Shown: positions 23,927 to 32,927, numbered from the stretch's first letter. The stretch is 64,000 bases of DNA from Bin87 sp965207585 (GCA_965207585.1 CBDBMT010000003.1:558001-622000); one strand, 5' to 3'. Made by a program: numbers and translations. The notes: generated from the sequence alone by a model not told the origin.

Positions 23927-24518
23927 CGCCGAACAACACACCATCATCGCGCTGGTTCAGGACCGGCCCGGTGTCCTGACCCGGGTGGCCGGCCTGTTCC
24001 GCCGGCGCGGGTTCAACATCGCCAGCCTGGCCGTGGGCGCCAGCGAGCAGAAGGGCCTGTCGCGCCTGACCTTTGTCGTCACCGGCGACCAGTACACCGT
24101 GGAGCAGGCCACCCGCCACCTGGAGAAGCTGATCGACGTGGTGAAGGTGTCCAACATCTCCGAAGAGGACGTGGTGGCGCGGGAGCTGGCCCTGATCAAG
24201 GTGCGGGCGACGCCGTCCAACCGCAGCGAGATCCTCGAGATGGTGAACCTGTTCCGGGCCAAAGTGGTGGACGTGGGCGCGCGATCGCTGGTGGTGGAGA
24301 CCACCGGAGAAGAGGACAAGATCGACGCCCTGTACGACCTGCTGCAGCCCTTCGGCATCCTGGAGCTCATGCGCACCGGCCGCGTGGCCATGGTGCGGGG
24401 CAAGTCCGGCGGCCGGGTCAGCGACGACGTGGGCGCCGACGCCATCATCACGGGTAGAAACGGAGCCGTGGCGGCCCAGGCAGTGGGTTCCACGCCGGGG
24501 CACTACGAGGGTGTCTAA
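23913..24518 (+). CDS. ilvN: Acetolactate synthase regulatory subunit
   Basis: The 201-residue regulatory subunit has an N-terminal ACT domain (QHTIIALVQDRPGVLTRVAG, then FRRRGFNIASLAVG) for valine feedback and a C-terminal ALS_ss_C domain. The TTG start at 23913, after a G-rich stretch, is favoured; it lies inside the ilvB end, as in many coupled ilvBN pairs. The C-terminal extension after residue 160 is Gly-rich. Confidence 0.95.
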   Translation: MSASNAEQHTIIALVQDRPGVLTRVAGLFRRRGFNIASLAVGASEQKGLSRLTFVVTGDQYTVEQATRHLEKLIDVVKVSNISEEDVVARELALIKVRATPSNRSEILEMVNLFRAKVVDVGARSLVVETTGEEDKIDALYDLLQPFGILELMRTGRVAMVRGKSGGRVSDDVGADAIITGRNGAVAAQAVGSTPGHYEGV

Positions 24519-24530
24519 TCCGCGGCACTC

Positions 24531-24605
24531 GTCAGAATCAGGATTTTCAAGATTACGTTATCTCAATCCTGCCAATCCCCTAATCTTGAAAATCCTGATT
24601 CTGAC
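24531..24605. repeat. Interspersed palindromic repeat, short form (copy d)
   Basis: The 75-base copy has arms GTCAGAATCAGGATTTTCAA and TTGAAAATCCTGATTCTGAC that are perfectly complementary over 20 bases. It sits between ilvN and ilvC, so it would be transcribed as a hairpin within the operon mRNA. Confidence 0.9.
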
Positions 24606-24647
24606 AAATTTCATGGCAATTACGAAAAACCACAAGGACAGAACAGC

Positions 24648-25658
24648 ATGGCAGTGAATATTTACACCGACAAAGACGCCGACATGTCCTTCCTGGAGGG
24701 CAAGACCGTCGGGATGATCGGCTACGGCAGCCAGGGACACGCCCACGCTTTGAACCTGCACGACAGCGGGATCAAGGTCATGGTCGGCCTGTACGAAGGC
24801 AGCGCCAGCCGCCAGGTGGCCCGCGACGCCGGCCTGGCGGTCGGCAGCGTGGCCGAGGTGGCCAAAGAAGCCGACGTGATGATGGTCGCCATCCCCGACC
24901 ACGTGCAGAAGGACGTGTACCGGGACGAGATCGAGCCCAACCTGGGACCGGGCAAGGCCCTGATGTTCGCCCACGGGTTCACCATCCACTACCAGTTCGT
25001 GGTGCCGCCGCCGACGGTGGACGTGATGATGGTCGCGCCCAAGGCGCCCGGCCACCGCATGCGGGAGCACTTCGTGGAGCAGGGCATCGGCGTGCCGTGC
25101 CTGCTTGCCATTCACCAGGACGCCACGGGCAACGCCAAGAACATCGGGTTGGCCTACGCGTCGGGCATCGGCTGCGCCCGCGCCGGCGTGCTGGAGACCA
25201 CCTTCAAGGACGAGACCGAGAGCGACCTGTTCGGCGAGCAGTCGGTCCTGTGCGGCGGCGTGACCGCGCTGATCAACCTGGCCTTCGAGACGCTGGTCGA
25301 GCGGGGATATCCGCCCGAAATCGCTTACTTCGAGTGCCTGCACGAGCTGAAGATGATCGTTGACCTGATCCAGCAGGGCGGGTTCAACTACATGCGCTAC
25401 TCCGTCAGCGACACCGCCGAGTACGGCGACCTCACCCGTGGCACCCGCGTCGTGGACGACCACGTCCGCGAGAACATGCACCGGGTGCTGGACGACATCC
25501 AGAGCGGGTCCTTCGCCCAGGAATGGATGGCGGAGTGCGACGAGGGACGGCACAACTTCCTGCGCCTGCGCCAGGAAGCGCGCACCAGCCGCATCCACGA
25601 GGTGGGCCGCGGCCTGCGCGAGATGATGCCGTGGATGAACCCGCGGGAAATCGAGTGA
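24648..25658 (+). CDS. ilvC: Ketol-acid reductoisomerase
   Basis: The 336-residue class I KARI rearranges and reduces acetolactate to dihydroxyisovalerate. The nucleotide-binding Rossmann motif is GYGSQGHAHALNL near residue 25. The cofactor loop reads GLYEGSASRQ, where an Arg usually follows GL. Metal ligands occur in DETESDLFGEQ and in the C-terminal knotted domain (CLHELKMIVDLIQQGG). AAGGA precedes the ATG. It follows ilvBN after a short repeat. Confidence 0.96.
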   Translation: MAVNIYTDKDADMSFLEGKTVGMIGYGSQGHAHALNLHDSGIKVMVGLYEGSASRQVARDAGLAVGSVAEVAKEADVMMVAIPDHVQKDVYRDEIEPNLGPGKALMFAHGFTIHYQFVVPPPTVDVMMVAPKAPGHRMREHFVEQGIGVPCLLAIHQDATGNAKNIGLAYASGIGCARAGVLETTFKDETESDLFGEQSVLCGGVTALINLAFETLVERGYPPEIAYFECLHELKMIVDLIQQGGFNYMRYSVSDTAEYGDLTRGTRVVDDHVRENMHRVLDDIQSGSFAQEWMAECDEGRHNFLRLRQEARTSRIHEVGRGLREMMPWMNPREIE

Positions 25659-25689
25659 TAATCCAACCAACTGTCATTACAGGGATTTC

Positions 25690-25781
25690 GTCAGAATCAG
25701 GATTTTCAAGATTATAGGATTGGCAGGATTGCAGGACTGTAATCCCGAAAATCTTAAAATCCGGTAAATCCTGATTCTGAC
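25690..25781. repeat. Interspersed palindromic repeat, short form (copy e)
   Basis: The arms are GTCAGAATCAGGATTTTCAA and AAATCCTGATTCTGAC, with a core AGGATTGCAGGACTGTAATCC. It closely resembles copy h at 41473-41564, including the TGTAATCCCGAAAATC part of the core. Confidence 0.9.
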
Positions 25782-25810
25782 GAATGCCGAGAGATAGCAG
25801 GAGGTGACAC

Positions 25811-25924
25811 ATGGGCATGGAGGTACTGTGCAGAGCAGTTCACCATCGCAGTCTGGTCTTGGCGGGGCTGGCTGTGGTGGACTGCGTGTGCCTGCCCAGC
25901 CTTTCCCCACCTGGCACGACCTGA
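25811..25924 (+). CDS. Possible leader peptide upstream of leuA
   Basis: The 37-codon frame starts seven bases after the perfect ribosome-binding sequence AGGAGG and ends 73 bases before leuA. The product is rich in Leu and Val (SLVLAGLAVVDCVCLPSL). A leucine-sensitive leader is possible, but no attenuator terminator follows. A functional call is therefore weak. Confidence 0.35.
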   Translation: MGMEVLCRAVHHRSLVLAGLAVVDCVCLPSLSPPGTT

Positions 25925-25997
25925 CGATCAACGCTGACGCGCTCAGTCCTATGAAGAGAGACTACGGGCGCACAACCCCATGGAGGGAAAGGAACCA

Positions 25998-27557
25998 ATG
26001 GCTGCACAAGTAAAGTTTCTGGATACCACGCTGCGCGATGGCGAGCAGTCGGCCGGCATCGGCATGACGGTCGACGAAAAGATGCAGATCGCCCGGCAGC
26101 TGGCCCGGCTCAAGGTCGACATTATCGAGGCCGGCTTCGCTGCCAGTTCACCCGGTGATTTCCAGGCCGTCCAGCGCATCGCCGAGGACGTGCAGGGTCC
26201 CATCATCTGCTCGCTGTCCCGGGCTGTGCCGGGCGACGTTGACGCCGCCTGGGGCGCCATCAAGAGCGCCGAGAAGCCCCGCATCCACGTCTTCCTGTCT
26301 TCCTCGGAAATCCACCAGATGCACCAGCTGCGGAAGGACCGGGAAGACGTCATGACCATGGCCGTGGACATGGTGTCCCGCGCCCGTGGCTACTGCGAAG
26401 ACGTGGAGTTCTCGCCCATGGACGCCACGCGCACCAACCCGGATTACCTGTACCGGATGCTGGAAGAGGTCATCAAGGCCGGCGCCAGCACCATCAACAT
26501 CGCCGACACCGTGGGCTACGCCATCCCGTCGGACTTCCAGGCCATGCTGCGGGACATCCAGCAGAACGTCCCCGGGATCGAGAACGTCACCCTGTCGGTG
26601 CACTGCCACAACGACTTGGGCCTGGCCGTGTCCAACAGCCTGGCCGCCATTGAGGTGGGCGCCCGCCAGGTCGAGGGCTGCATCAACGGCATCGGCGAGC
26701 GGGCCGGCAACGCCTCGCTGGAAGAGATCATCATGGCGCTGGACACCCGCAAGGACCTGTTCGGCGTCGAGCTGAACGTGGACACCACGCAGATCTACCC
26801 CAGCAGCCGCCTGGTCAGCCGCATCACCGGCATGAACGTGCAGGCCAACAAGGCCATCGTCGGCGAGAACGCCTTCCGCCACGCCTCGGGCATCCACCAG
26901 GACGGCGTGCTGAAGGACCGCTCCACCTACGAGGTCATGCAGCCGGAGCGCGTGGGTCTGCCGCCGGACGTGCAGCTGGTTTTGGGTAAGCTGAGCGGCC
27001 GGGCCGGCCTGCAGGCGCGTCTCGAAGCCCTGGGCTACTCCCTGACCCGCGAGGAAGTCACCGGCGTGTACGAGCGCTTCGTGGAGCTGGCCGACAAGAA
27101 GAACGAGGTCACCGACCGCGACCTGGAAATCCTCATGGACGAGGAGAACCGGACGGCGTCGGAGCCCATCAGCTACTCCATCGAGACGGTGCACTTCACC
27201 AGCGGAGACAAGGACATCCCCACGGCCACGGTGCGGCTCATCGGCCCCGACGGCAACGCCAAGACCGACGCCTCCACGGGCAACGGCCCGGTGGACGCCG
27301 TGTGTCGCGCCATTGACCGGGTCATTGGCACTACCGCCAGGATCGCCGACTTCCAGGTGCAGGCTGTCTCGGAAGGCCGGGACTCGGTGGGCTCGGTGTC
27401 GATTCGCATCGAGAACAACGGCCGCGTGTTTTCCGGCCGCGGCGCCAACACCGACATCATCGTCGCCAGTGCCCAGGCCTACCTGAGCGCGATGAACCGG
27501 ATGCTGGCCGCGGACGAAGAGGCCGAGCTCCCGGCCGTGGGCACGACGCCGGACTAG
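25998..27557 (+). CDS. leuA: 2-isopropylmalate synthase
   Basis: The 519-residue enzyme condenses acetyl-CoA with 2-oxoisovalerate, the first step of leucine synthesis. The TIM barrel opens with FLDTTLRDGEQSAGIGMT and has the HxH metal motif SVHCHNDLGLAVSNSLAA near residue 200. A LeuA dimer domain (about 365-510) provides feedback control. Start at MAAQVKF follows GGAGGGAAAGGAACCA. An ATG six codons earlier is possible. Confidence 0.94.
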   Translation: MAAQVKFLDTTLRDGEQSAGIGMTVDEKMQIARQLARLKVDIIEAGFAASSPGDFQAVQRIAEDVQGPIICSLSRAVPGDVDAAWGAIKSAEKPRIHVFLSSSEIHQMHQLRKDREDVMTMAVDMVSRARGYCEDVEFSPMDATRTNPDYLYRMLEEVIKAGASTINIADTVGYAIPSDFQAMLRDIQQNVPGIENVTLSVHCHNDLGLAVSNSLAAIEVGARQVEGCINGIGERAGNASLEEIIMALDTRKDLFGVELNVDTTQIYPSSRLVSRITGMNVQANKAIVGENAFRHASGIHQDGVLKDRSTYEVMQPERVGLPPDVQLVLGKLSGRAGLQARLEALGYSLTREEVTGVYERFVELADKKNEVTDRDLEILMDEENRTASEPISYSIETVHFTSGDKDIPTATVRLIGPDGNAKTDASTGNGPVDAVCRAIDRVIGTTARIADFQVQAVSEGRDSVGSVSIRIENNGRVFSGRGANTDIIVASAQAYLSAMNRMLAADEEAELPAVGTTPD

Positions 27558-27581
27558 GCTCCCGCTCCTGCCGCAGTAATA

Positions 27582-27618
27582 CGGCGCCCCTCGCTGAATG
27601 GCGAGGGGCGTCTTGCTA
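27582..27618 (+). terminator. Hairpin after leuA
   Basis: GCGCCCCTCGC, a short TGAAT loop, then GGCGAGGGGCG forms a strong stem soon after the leuA stop. Only a weak T-rich tail (CTTGCTATC) follows. Confidence 0.6.
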
Positions 27619-27794
27619 TCGGTCAACGTCAGCAGAAGAATTACCCCTGCTGATGATACCTGGATCGACCGACTTGACGATGCGCCATGTGCTGGGGCCA
27701 GCGGCACATCGAAGTGAAACTAAACGGAAATGAAACCCAAGTTTTGGTATGATTTATACGTGATATTGCGAAATGACGTGGAAATAAGCTGGAA

Positions 27795-29024
27795 ATGACC
27801 CTGCCAAACGTCAGCCCTTACCTGCACCCAAACCGGTGGATGCGATACGAACCAACAGCCGTCATGGAGCCCTTGATAGCTGCCAAAACCGCTGCGAGGG
27901 TACTAAACAGCCTGCCACATTTGCCACAATGGATTGCGCAGGTCCATGAGGAACAACTGCGGCTGGAAGCGGTGGGTACATCCCGGATCGAGGGCGCAGA
28001 GTTCACCAAGCGAGAACAGGACGCAGCGTTGGCGCCCCAGATAGTGGCGTTGGATGACCTAACTCGTTCTCAACGACAGCTGCGTGCTGCAGAGTCTACC
28101 TACCGGTGGCTACGTTCGCAGCCAGTCAACCGCCCTGTCGACGGCGAGTTCATCCTGGAAGTGCACCGGCGTATCGTGACCGGCTGCGATGATGACCGAT
28201 GTGAACCCGGAGCGTTGCGGCCCAGTGGCTGGAATGTCACATTTGGGACACCAACCTGCCGGGGTGTTTCCGGCGGTGATGAATGTCACGACGCGTTTGA
28301 CGCACTGTGCAATGCAGCGGCCAGCGAGTTCCGATTACACGACCGCATCATCCAGGCAATGGCGCTCCATTACCACATAGGTGCAATGCATCCCTTTGGG
28401 GACGGGAACGGCCGCACCGCCCGCGCAATGGAAGCGTTTATGCTCCGCCAGGCTGGGGTCAATGAACTGGTCATGGTCAGCCTGTCCAACTACTACTACG
28501 AGCATCAGGCGGAATATCGCGCAGCCTTATCAGCATCGCGAGAAGGCCAGCACGATCTCACGCCGTTCCTGCAGTTTGCACTGCCAGCGGTGGCCCATCA
28601 ATGCGATGCAGTAACAGGAACCATAATCGACAATCACAAGCGGATTTTGGTACGGCAGTTTGCGTCAGCATTATTCGGTCAACTGCGTTCTCCGCGTCGA
28701 CGTGTAATTGCCGAGCGACAGTTGGCGATATTGGATACGTTGCTGGCCGCTGGAGCTTTAAGCCCGAATATCCTGATGGAACGTACTGAAGCACAATATC
28801 AGGCGCTCAAACATCGGTTTCGAGCACAGCTGAGGGATATCATGGGTCTGTTTGACTTGGGGGCGCTGCAGTACGGTGCCGAACAGATCAGCGTTAACCT
28901 GGACTGGCCCCAGCAATTCACCGAATCAGAACTGCTGGAGCGGATGGAAGGTACAACGTCGGCAGCTTTGACTCATCGTCCCGGGATGCCAGATTTGCAG
29001 GCCCTGCTCAACCGTCGCCGGTAG
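27795..29024 (+). CDS. Fic-family AMP-transferase, class II
   Basis: Fic enzymes transfer AMP or related groups to target hydroxyls. The 409-residue protein has the active-site motif HPFGDGNGRTAR at residues 199-210. An N-terminal inhibitory motif SRIEGA (S63-E66 region) keeps such enzymes in check, as in class II Fic proteins. The C-terminal winged-helix-like part may bind DNA. The gene is alone between leuA and the ferritin-like pair. Its target is unknown. Confidence 0.9.
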   Translation: MTLPNVSPYLHPNRWMRYEPTAVMEPLIAAKTAARVLNSLPHLPQWIAQVHEEQLRLEAVGTSRIEGAEFTKREQDAALAPQIVALDDLTRSQRQLRAAESTYRWLRSQPVNRPVDGEFILEVHRRIVTGCDDDRCEPGALRPSGWNVTFGTPTCRGVSGGDECHDAFDALCNAAASEFRLHDRIIQAMALHYHIGAMHPFGDGNGRTARAMEAFMLRQAGVNELVMVSLSNYYYEHQAEYRAALSASREGQHDLTPFLQFALPAVAHQCDAVTGTIIDNHKRILVRQFASALFGQLRSPRRRVIAERQLAILDTLLAAGALSPNILMERTEAQYQALKHRFRAQLRDIMGLFDLGALQYGAEQISVNLDWPQQFTESELLERMEGTTSAALTHRPGMPDLQALLNRRR

Positions 29025-29195
29025 TTCACGGGTCCACAAGATCATACCCAGCAGCGAGAGGCAAGGCTCGCTCGAATTTCCGATCAAGTCTTCTCCCAGG
29101 CCAGCCGCCGCGCAAGTGCGCCGCTTGACGCTTCCCCGCGCCATCAGGTACATTGCGCTCATAATTCCGTCGTCGCCGGCGAAGAAGGACTATCT

Positions 29196-30293
29196 ATGGC
29201 TACCTTGCAAGACCGCACCACTGTCGAGATGGAACAGGCACTGCAGAACGGCTTCAGCCTGTCGTGGCTCCAGCAGATCAAGGACCAGGTCCCCGGCGCC
29301 GATGAAGAACTGGCGCACGACCCCACCCTGGCGCAGTACACGCCCGACCTGCTGGACGAGTCGCCCAACCAGACCCAGCGCACGCGCGGGGCGATTCCCC
29401 GGGAAGGCGTCCCCCAGTTCTCCGCCTACACCTTCCGCGACAAGAAGGAAGTGTGGGGCTTCAACCTGACCAAGCTGTACCAGGAAGCCGTCTCACGCCA
29501 GTGGTCCTCGGCCACCGACATTCCGTGGGATACGCTGCGCCCGCTGCCCGATGACATCGAGGCCGCGCAGTGCCAGCTGGCCACCTTCTTCGCACAGGTC
29601 GAGTTCGTAGCCGCCGACGTGCCGGGCCGGTTCATCGCGCAGATGTCGCCGGACTACCACGAGGTGCGGATGTTCCTGCTGACCCAGGTGATGGACGAGT
29701 CGCGCCACATGGAAGTGTTCCGCAAGCGGGCGCTGGCCAACGGCGGCGGCCTGATGCGGATGATCGACTCCGTCAGCGACGTGACCGGCGGCAGCACCGA
29801 CAATGCCCGCGAGTTCACCGAGCTTTCCAGCCGGCTGCACATCGTAGGTGAGGGCAACGTGCTGACCCTGTTCCGCCTGGGTGAGCTGATGGCGTACAAC
29901 GACGCCGAGAAGGCCATCTACCGGCGAGCGGCCCAGGATGAGGCGCGTCACGTGGCCTTCGGCGTGCTGCACGCGCGCTACATGAACGAGTGCGTGCCGG
30001 AGCGGCGGGAAGAGGTCCACGCCTACCTGGACGAGGCCGAGGACCGGCAGGCCACCGGCAACGGCGGCGAGAACCCCGCGGCCCGCAGCGCCAACCTGAC
30101 CGCCGAGTCGCTGGCCATCCTGCTGGGCGGCGGCGCGGACAAGGCCGACGAAGGGCAGAAGATCCTGGCTGCCATCCGCCAGCGGCAGGTGAAGGAATAC
30201 TTCCAGCGGTTGAAGTCCTGCGGCTTCGACGACCGCATCGAGAACGGCCGGGTGAACCCGGCGCTGTTGGAGGTCTACCAGGCAGCGGCGTAA
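29196..30293 (+). CDS. Ferritin-like diiron protein
   Basis: The 365-residue protein has a four-helix diiron arrangement. Ligand candidates are a Glu in AQVEFVAAD, ExxH in DESRHMEVF, a Glu in VGEGNVLTLF, and ExxH in DEARHVAFG. This matches R2-like or AurF-like oxidases, so an oxygen-dependent oxidation is expected, with unknown substrate. AAGGA precedes the ATG. A paralogue without these ligands lies at 31085-32287. Confidence 0.8.
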   Translation: MATLQDRTTVEMEQALQNGFSLSWLQQIKDQVPGADEELAHDPTLAQYTPDLLDESPNQTQRTRGAIPREGVPQFSAYTFRDKKEVWGFNLTKLYQEAVSRQWSSATDIPWDTLRPLPDDIEAAQCQLATFFAQVEFVAADVPGRFIAQMSPDYHEVRMFLLTQVMDESRHMEVFRKRALANGGGLMRMIDSVSDVTGGSTDNAREFTELSSRLHIVGEGNVLTLFRLGELMAYNDAEKAIYRRAAQDEARHVAFGVLHARYMNECVPERREEVHAYLDEAEDRQATGNGGENPAARSANLTAESLAILLGGGADKADEGQKILAAIRQRQVKEYFQRLKSCGFDDRIENGRVNPALLEVYQAAA

Positions 30294-30322
30294 CCTGCCA
30301 CACATCGGCACTGGAAATGCCG

Positions 30323-30353
30323 ACGGCCCGTCGTCCTGAGGTCGGCGGGCCGT
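30323..30353 (+). terminator. Hairpin after the ferritin-like gene
   Basis: ACGGCCCG at the left and CGGGCCGT at the right form an eight-base perfect stem, followed by TGCTTATTGTG. It is a likely terminator although the T-run is short. Confidence 0.55.
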
Positions 30354-30388
30354 TGCTTATTGTGCCCCAGGGCTTGCGCAGAGTCATT

Positions 30389-30527
30389 GTCAGAATCAGG
30401 ATTTACGAGATTAGAGGATTATCAGGATTGGATAATCTTTTTCATCGGACGGTTCCAATCATGATAATCCGTAAATCTTGATAATCCTGATTCTGACGTT
30501 TCCGCGCCACAAACTTGGTACGCATGA
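30389..30527. repeat. Interspersed palindromic repeat (copy f)
   Basis: Inner arms are GTCAGAATCAGGATTTACGA and AATCCTGATTCTGAC. The right outer arm (GGTACGCATGA) is present, but the left outer arm is missing, so this copy is intermediate between the long and short forms. Confidence 0.85.
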
Positions 30528-30681
30528 GTACGTTCAGCGCATTATCGAAAGTTTCGGCTCCATCCCTTGCGCAGCTCCCGCGCTGGCGAACTATCCATAT
30601 ACCTCACCGGGAGATGGCGTCTCATCGTAACCAGAGGCGACACACCGTACAGCATTATCATTGAGGAAGTCAGCAACCACT

Positions 30682-31053
30682 ATGACGACTAACGGCGAAC
30701 GCATCTACTCCAACCTAGCGATACCGCCCGGCGAAGGTTTGCTGGAAGAGATTAAGTGCCGTGGCATATCGCCACCGGAACTTGCGGCAATGCTTGGCCT
30801 CTCGGTGGACGCGATGAACGAAGTTTTTGCCGGCGACCGGGCCATCACTCCTGATATTGCGGTTGGTCTGAGTAACGCCTTGGGAATCTCCGCCCAATTC
30901 TGGCTTAACGGGGAGGCGCTCTATCGGGCTACCATCGCCCACAATTGGGAAAAGACCGGGGCAGGAAGGAGGAATGGACAGATTGGTGCTTTGGCCGTCT
31001 GCTCCGGAAATACCAACGTGAGGATGCGGCCGACCGTGCGACGGTATGATTGA
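30682..31053 (+). CDS. HigA-like helix-turn-helix antitoxin
   Basis: The product is a HigA/VapI-type HTH regulator: YSNLAIPPGEGLLEEIKCRG, then LAAMLGLSVDAMNEVFAGDRAIT, and LSNALGISAQFWLNGEALY. After about residue 90 the sequence in this frame turns Gly/Arg-rich and unlike the family. A shifted frame from about 30955 gives RKEEWTDWCFGRLLRKYQRE and stops at about 31050, which looks more protein-like, so a frameshift is possible. No HigB toxin gene is next to it. Confidence 0.7.
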   Translation: MTTNGERIYSNLAIPPGEGLLEEIKCRGISPPELAAMLGLSVDAMNEVFAGDRAITPDIAVGLSNALGISAQFWLNGEALYRATIAHNWEKTGAGRRNGQIGALAVCSGNTNVRMRPTVRRYD

Positions 31054-31084
31054 GCCAGCAAGCCCATTACGCAAGTGAGGCATT

Positions 31085-32287
31085 ATGACCACGCAGAATG
31101 ATCCGCAGAACGGCAACAACCCGAGCGAGCCCGTGGACGACAGCAATCCCACCGGGCATTACCGGTCCTCCGCCGCCGAGCGCGTCCAACAGGATGTGGC
31201 CGAGAACACGGCGGACGAGCCCGAGAGCGTCGAGACCGCAGAGGCGCCCGCCGAACCGGAAGCCCCTCAGTCCCCGTTCGACCGGTTCCCCTGGATGAAG
31301 GACACCCGACAGTGGGGAACCCGCGCCGCGCCCACGGCCCACGGGCTTACTATCGACGGGATCAACGTGGGCCTGTACGGCGAAATTCCCGAGGAGAGCC
31401 GGGAGATGACGCGGATGCCGCGCGGGTCCTTTGCAACGCCGGGAATGCCCCGCCTGGACAACTACTCGGTGAACCGCAAGGACGAGCTGTGGTCGGACAA
31501 CGCGGCCTGGCTCTACGAGGAAGCCATCCAGCGTCGCTGGAACGCCATGCAGGACATTCCGTGGGATGACATTCCCGACCAGCCGGAGACCCTGGAACTG
31601 GCCTGGTGCCAGCTGTGCACGGAGCTGGGACAGCACGCCACCGCCGAGATCGACACCATCGGCCTGTGGCTCCACCGGATGAACTACGCTTTCATCGAGC
31701 CCAAGATGTTCCTGGCCACCCAGGAGTTCGACTCGGCCCGGCACTTCGAGGCCATGCGACACCGCGCCCTGTGCAACGGCGGCGCGCTGGGACTGGAAAC
31801 GCCGGGCATGATGAGTCGGCGCATGGTGGAAACCCGGGCCGGCTGGCCCGAGGTCTCGGTGTCGCTGTACATCGCCCGCGGCACACTGACGATGCTGCTG
31901 TACCGGTTCGGCGCGCATTTCGCCACCAACCCGGTCGACCGCAAGCTGTTCGGCCTGTGCCTCCAGGACAAGGCCCGGCACATGGCCTACGGCATGGCGA
32001 TGCTGAAGCTCACAGTGGCCGTGAAGGGCGTCGAATTCGGCGTGTCGCTGCGCCGGATCCTCGGCTCCATCGAGAAGGACATGGCCGGCGAGATGAAGGA
32101 CCCGGTGCTGTGGGAGGCCATGGCGATCATCGCCGGAGGCTCGGTTGCGGGCATGGGCGAGGGTATGTCGGCAGTCAACCGCCTGCGCGCGGACTACGTG
32201 CGCCAATACCTGATCCGCCTGCACTACGCCGGCATCCAGAAGCAAGAGAGCGGTCTGCATCCTGACCTGGCAGCGGTATTACAATAG
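31085..32287 (+). CDS. Ferritin-like paralogue lacking diiron ligands
   Basis: The 400-residue protein aligns with the one at 29196-30293 through WLYEEAIQRRWNAMQDIPWD and the following helices. Expected metal ligands are replaced: Glu to Ala in the first helix, DESRH to DSARH, GEG to ARG, and DEARH to DKARH. It also has an acidic, Pro-rich N-terminal region of about 60 residues. It is probably non-catalytic, perhaps a partner subunit. The HEPN-like gene follows after 11 bases. Confidence 0.75.
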   Translation: MTTQNDPQNGNNPSEPVDDSNPTGHYRSSAAERVQQDVAENTADEPESVETAEAPAEPEAPQSPFDRFPWMKDTRQWGTRAAPTAHGLTIDGINVGLYGEIPEESREMTRMPRGSFATPGMPRLDNYSVNRKDELWSDNAAWLYEEAIQRRWNAMQDIPWDDIPDQPETLELAWCQLCTELGQHATAEIDTIGLWLHRMNYAFIEPKMFLATQEFDSARHFEAMRHRALCNGGALGLETPGMMSRRMVETRAGWPEVSVSLYIARGTLTMLLYRFGAHFATNPVDRKLFGLCLQDKARHMAYGMAMLKLTVAVKGVEFGVSLRRILGSIEKDMAGEMKDPVLWEAMAIIAGGSVAGMGEGMSAVNRLRADYVRQYLIRLHYAGIQKQESGLHPDLAAVLQ

Positions 32288-32298
32288 GAGAGCGGACC

Positions 32299-32751
32299 AT
32301 GCCACCGCGAACCCGGCGTCCGGAAACCCCGGCCCGGCGTGACGCCCGCATTGCCAAGCATTTGGAGCAGGCGCGCGATTACTGGTCCAAGTGGCCGGCC
32401 CATCTGGCAGAGGGCGACTACTGCCAGGCCGGCGAAAAAGGCTGGGGCACAGTAGCGCAGCTGGCCAAGGCCGTAGCAACCCTCCGCAGCTGGGAGCATT
32501 ACGACCACGAAGCCATCCGGGACTCGATCACAAGCTTGATGGCGGAGCTTCCGGAGCAGGCCCTGGCAATTGACCGGGGCCTTCGCGCCGCGGAGGGTTT
32601 GCATGGCAACTTCTACGAAGTCTATATGAACGTGGAACGCGCCCGATACGCCCTGGAAGACGTGCGGCCGCTGCTGGATATCCTGTGGGAGTTGCTGCCA
32701 GAGCAGTACACCGGCGGCGTTTCATTTGGGCAGTGGGCGCAGCCGGGTTGA
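32299..32751 (+). CDS. HEPN/PaREP1-like helical protein
   Basis: The 150-residue protein is all-helical. The segment ARDYWSKWPAHLAEGDYCQA followed by GEKGWGTVAQLAKAVA resembles the PaREP1/HEPN-type helical repeat, in which a GDYxQAxEKxWGA pattern is typical. HEPN domains act as RNases or nucleotide-binding helpers, but the RxxxxH motif is not seen here. AGGAG lies upstream. It is probably in one transcript with the ferritin-like paralogue. Confidence 0.6.
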   Translation: MPPRTRRPETPARRDARIAKHLEQARDYWSKWPAHLAEGDYCQAGEKGWGTVAQLAKAVATLRSWEHYDHEAIRDSITSLMAELPEQALAIDRGLRAAEGLHGNFYEVYMNVERARYALEDVRPLLDILWELLPEQYTGGVSFGQWAQPG

Positions 32752-32759
32752 CGGCAAAT

Positions 32760-32847
32760 GTCAGAATCAGGATTAGCTGGATTTAAGAATTCACGGGATT
32801 TATGCTCATCCTGCAAATCGGAAAATCTGGTAAATCCTGATTCTGAC
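32760..32847. repeat. Interspersed palindromic repeat, short form (copy g)
   Basis: The arms are GTCAGAATCAGGATTAGCTG and AAATCCTGATTCTGAC. The core differs from the other copies and contains GAATTCACGGGATTTATG. Confidence 0.85.
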
Positions 32848-32927
32848 AATGACTTTGCACAATCCTTATAACTCGCAGGCGGGTCTGCGGGCGTTGCGGC
32901 GGCTATAGCGTAAAATGGCCGCCGCTC

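Larger units (their letters stand above)
25659..25997. other. Intergenic region between ilvC and leuA
   Basis: The 339-base gap holds a short-form palindromic repeat (25690-25781) and a possible leader open reading frame (25811-25924) with a strong ribosome-binding site. No rho-independent terminator with a T-run was found before leuA. Confidence 0.55.
30294..30681. other. Intergenic region with terminator and palindromic repeat
   Basis: This holds a hairpin (30323-30353), repeat copy f (30389-30527) and about 150 bases before the HTH gene with no recognised gene. Confidence 0.55.

Noticed and set aside
27620..27795. Possible riboswitch upstream of the Fic gene
   Set aside because: A GTCAGCAG/CTGCTGA hairpin is visible, but no conserved aptamer sequence or terminator is found.
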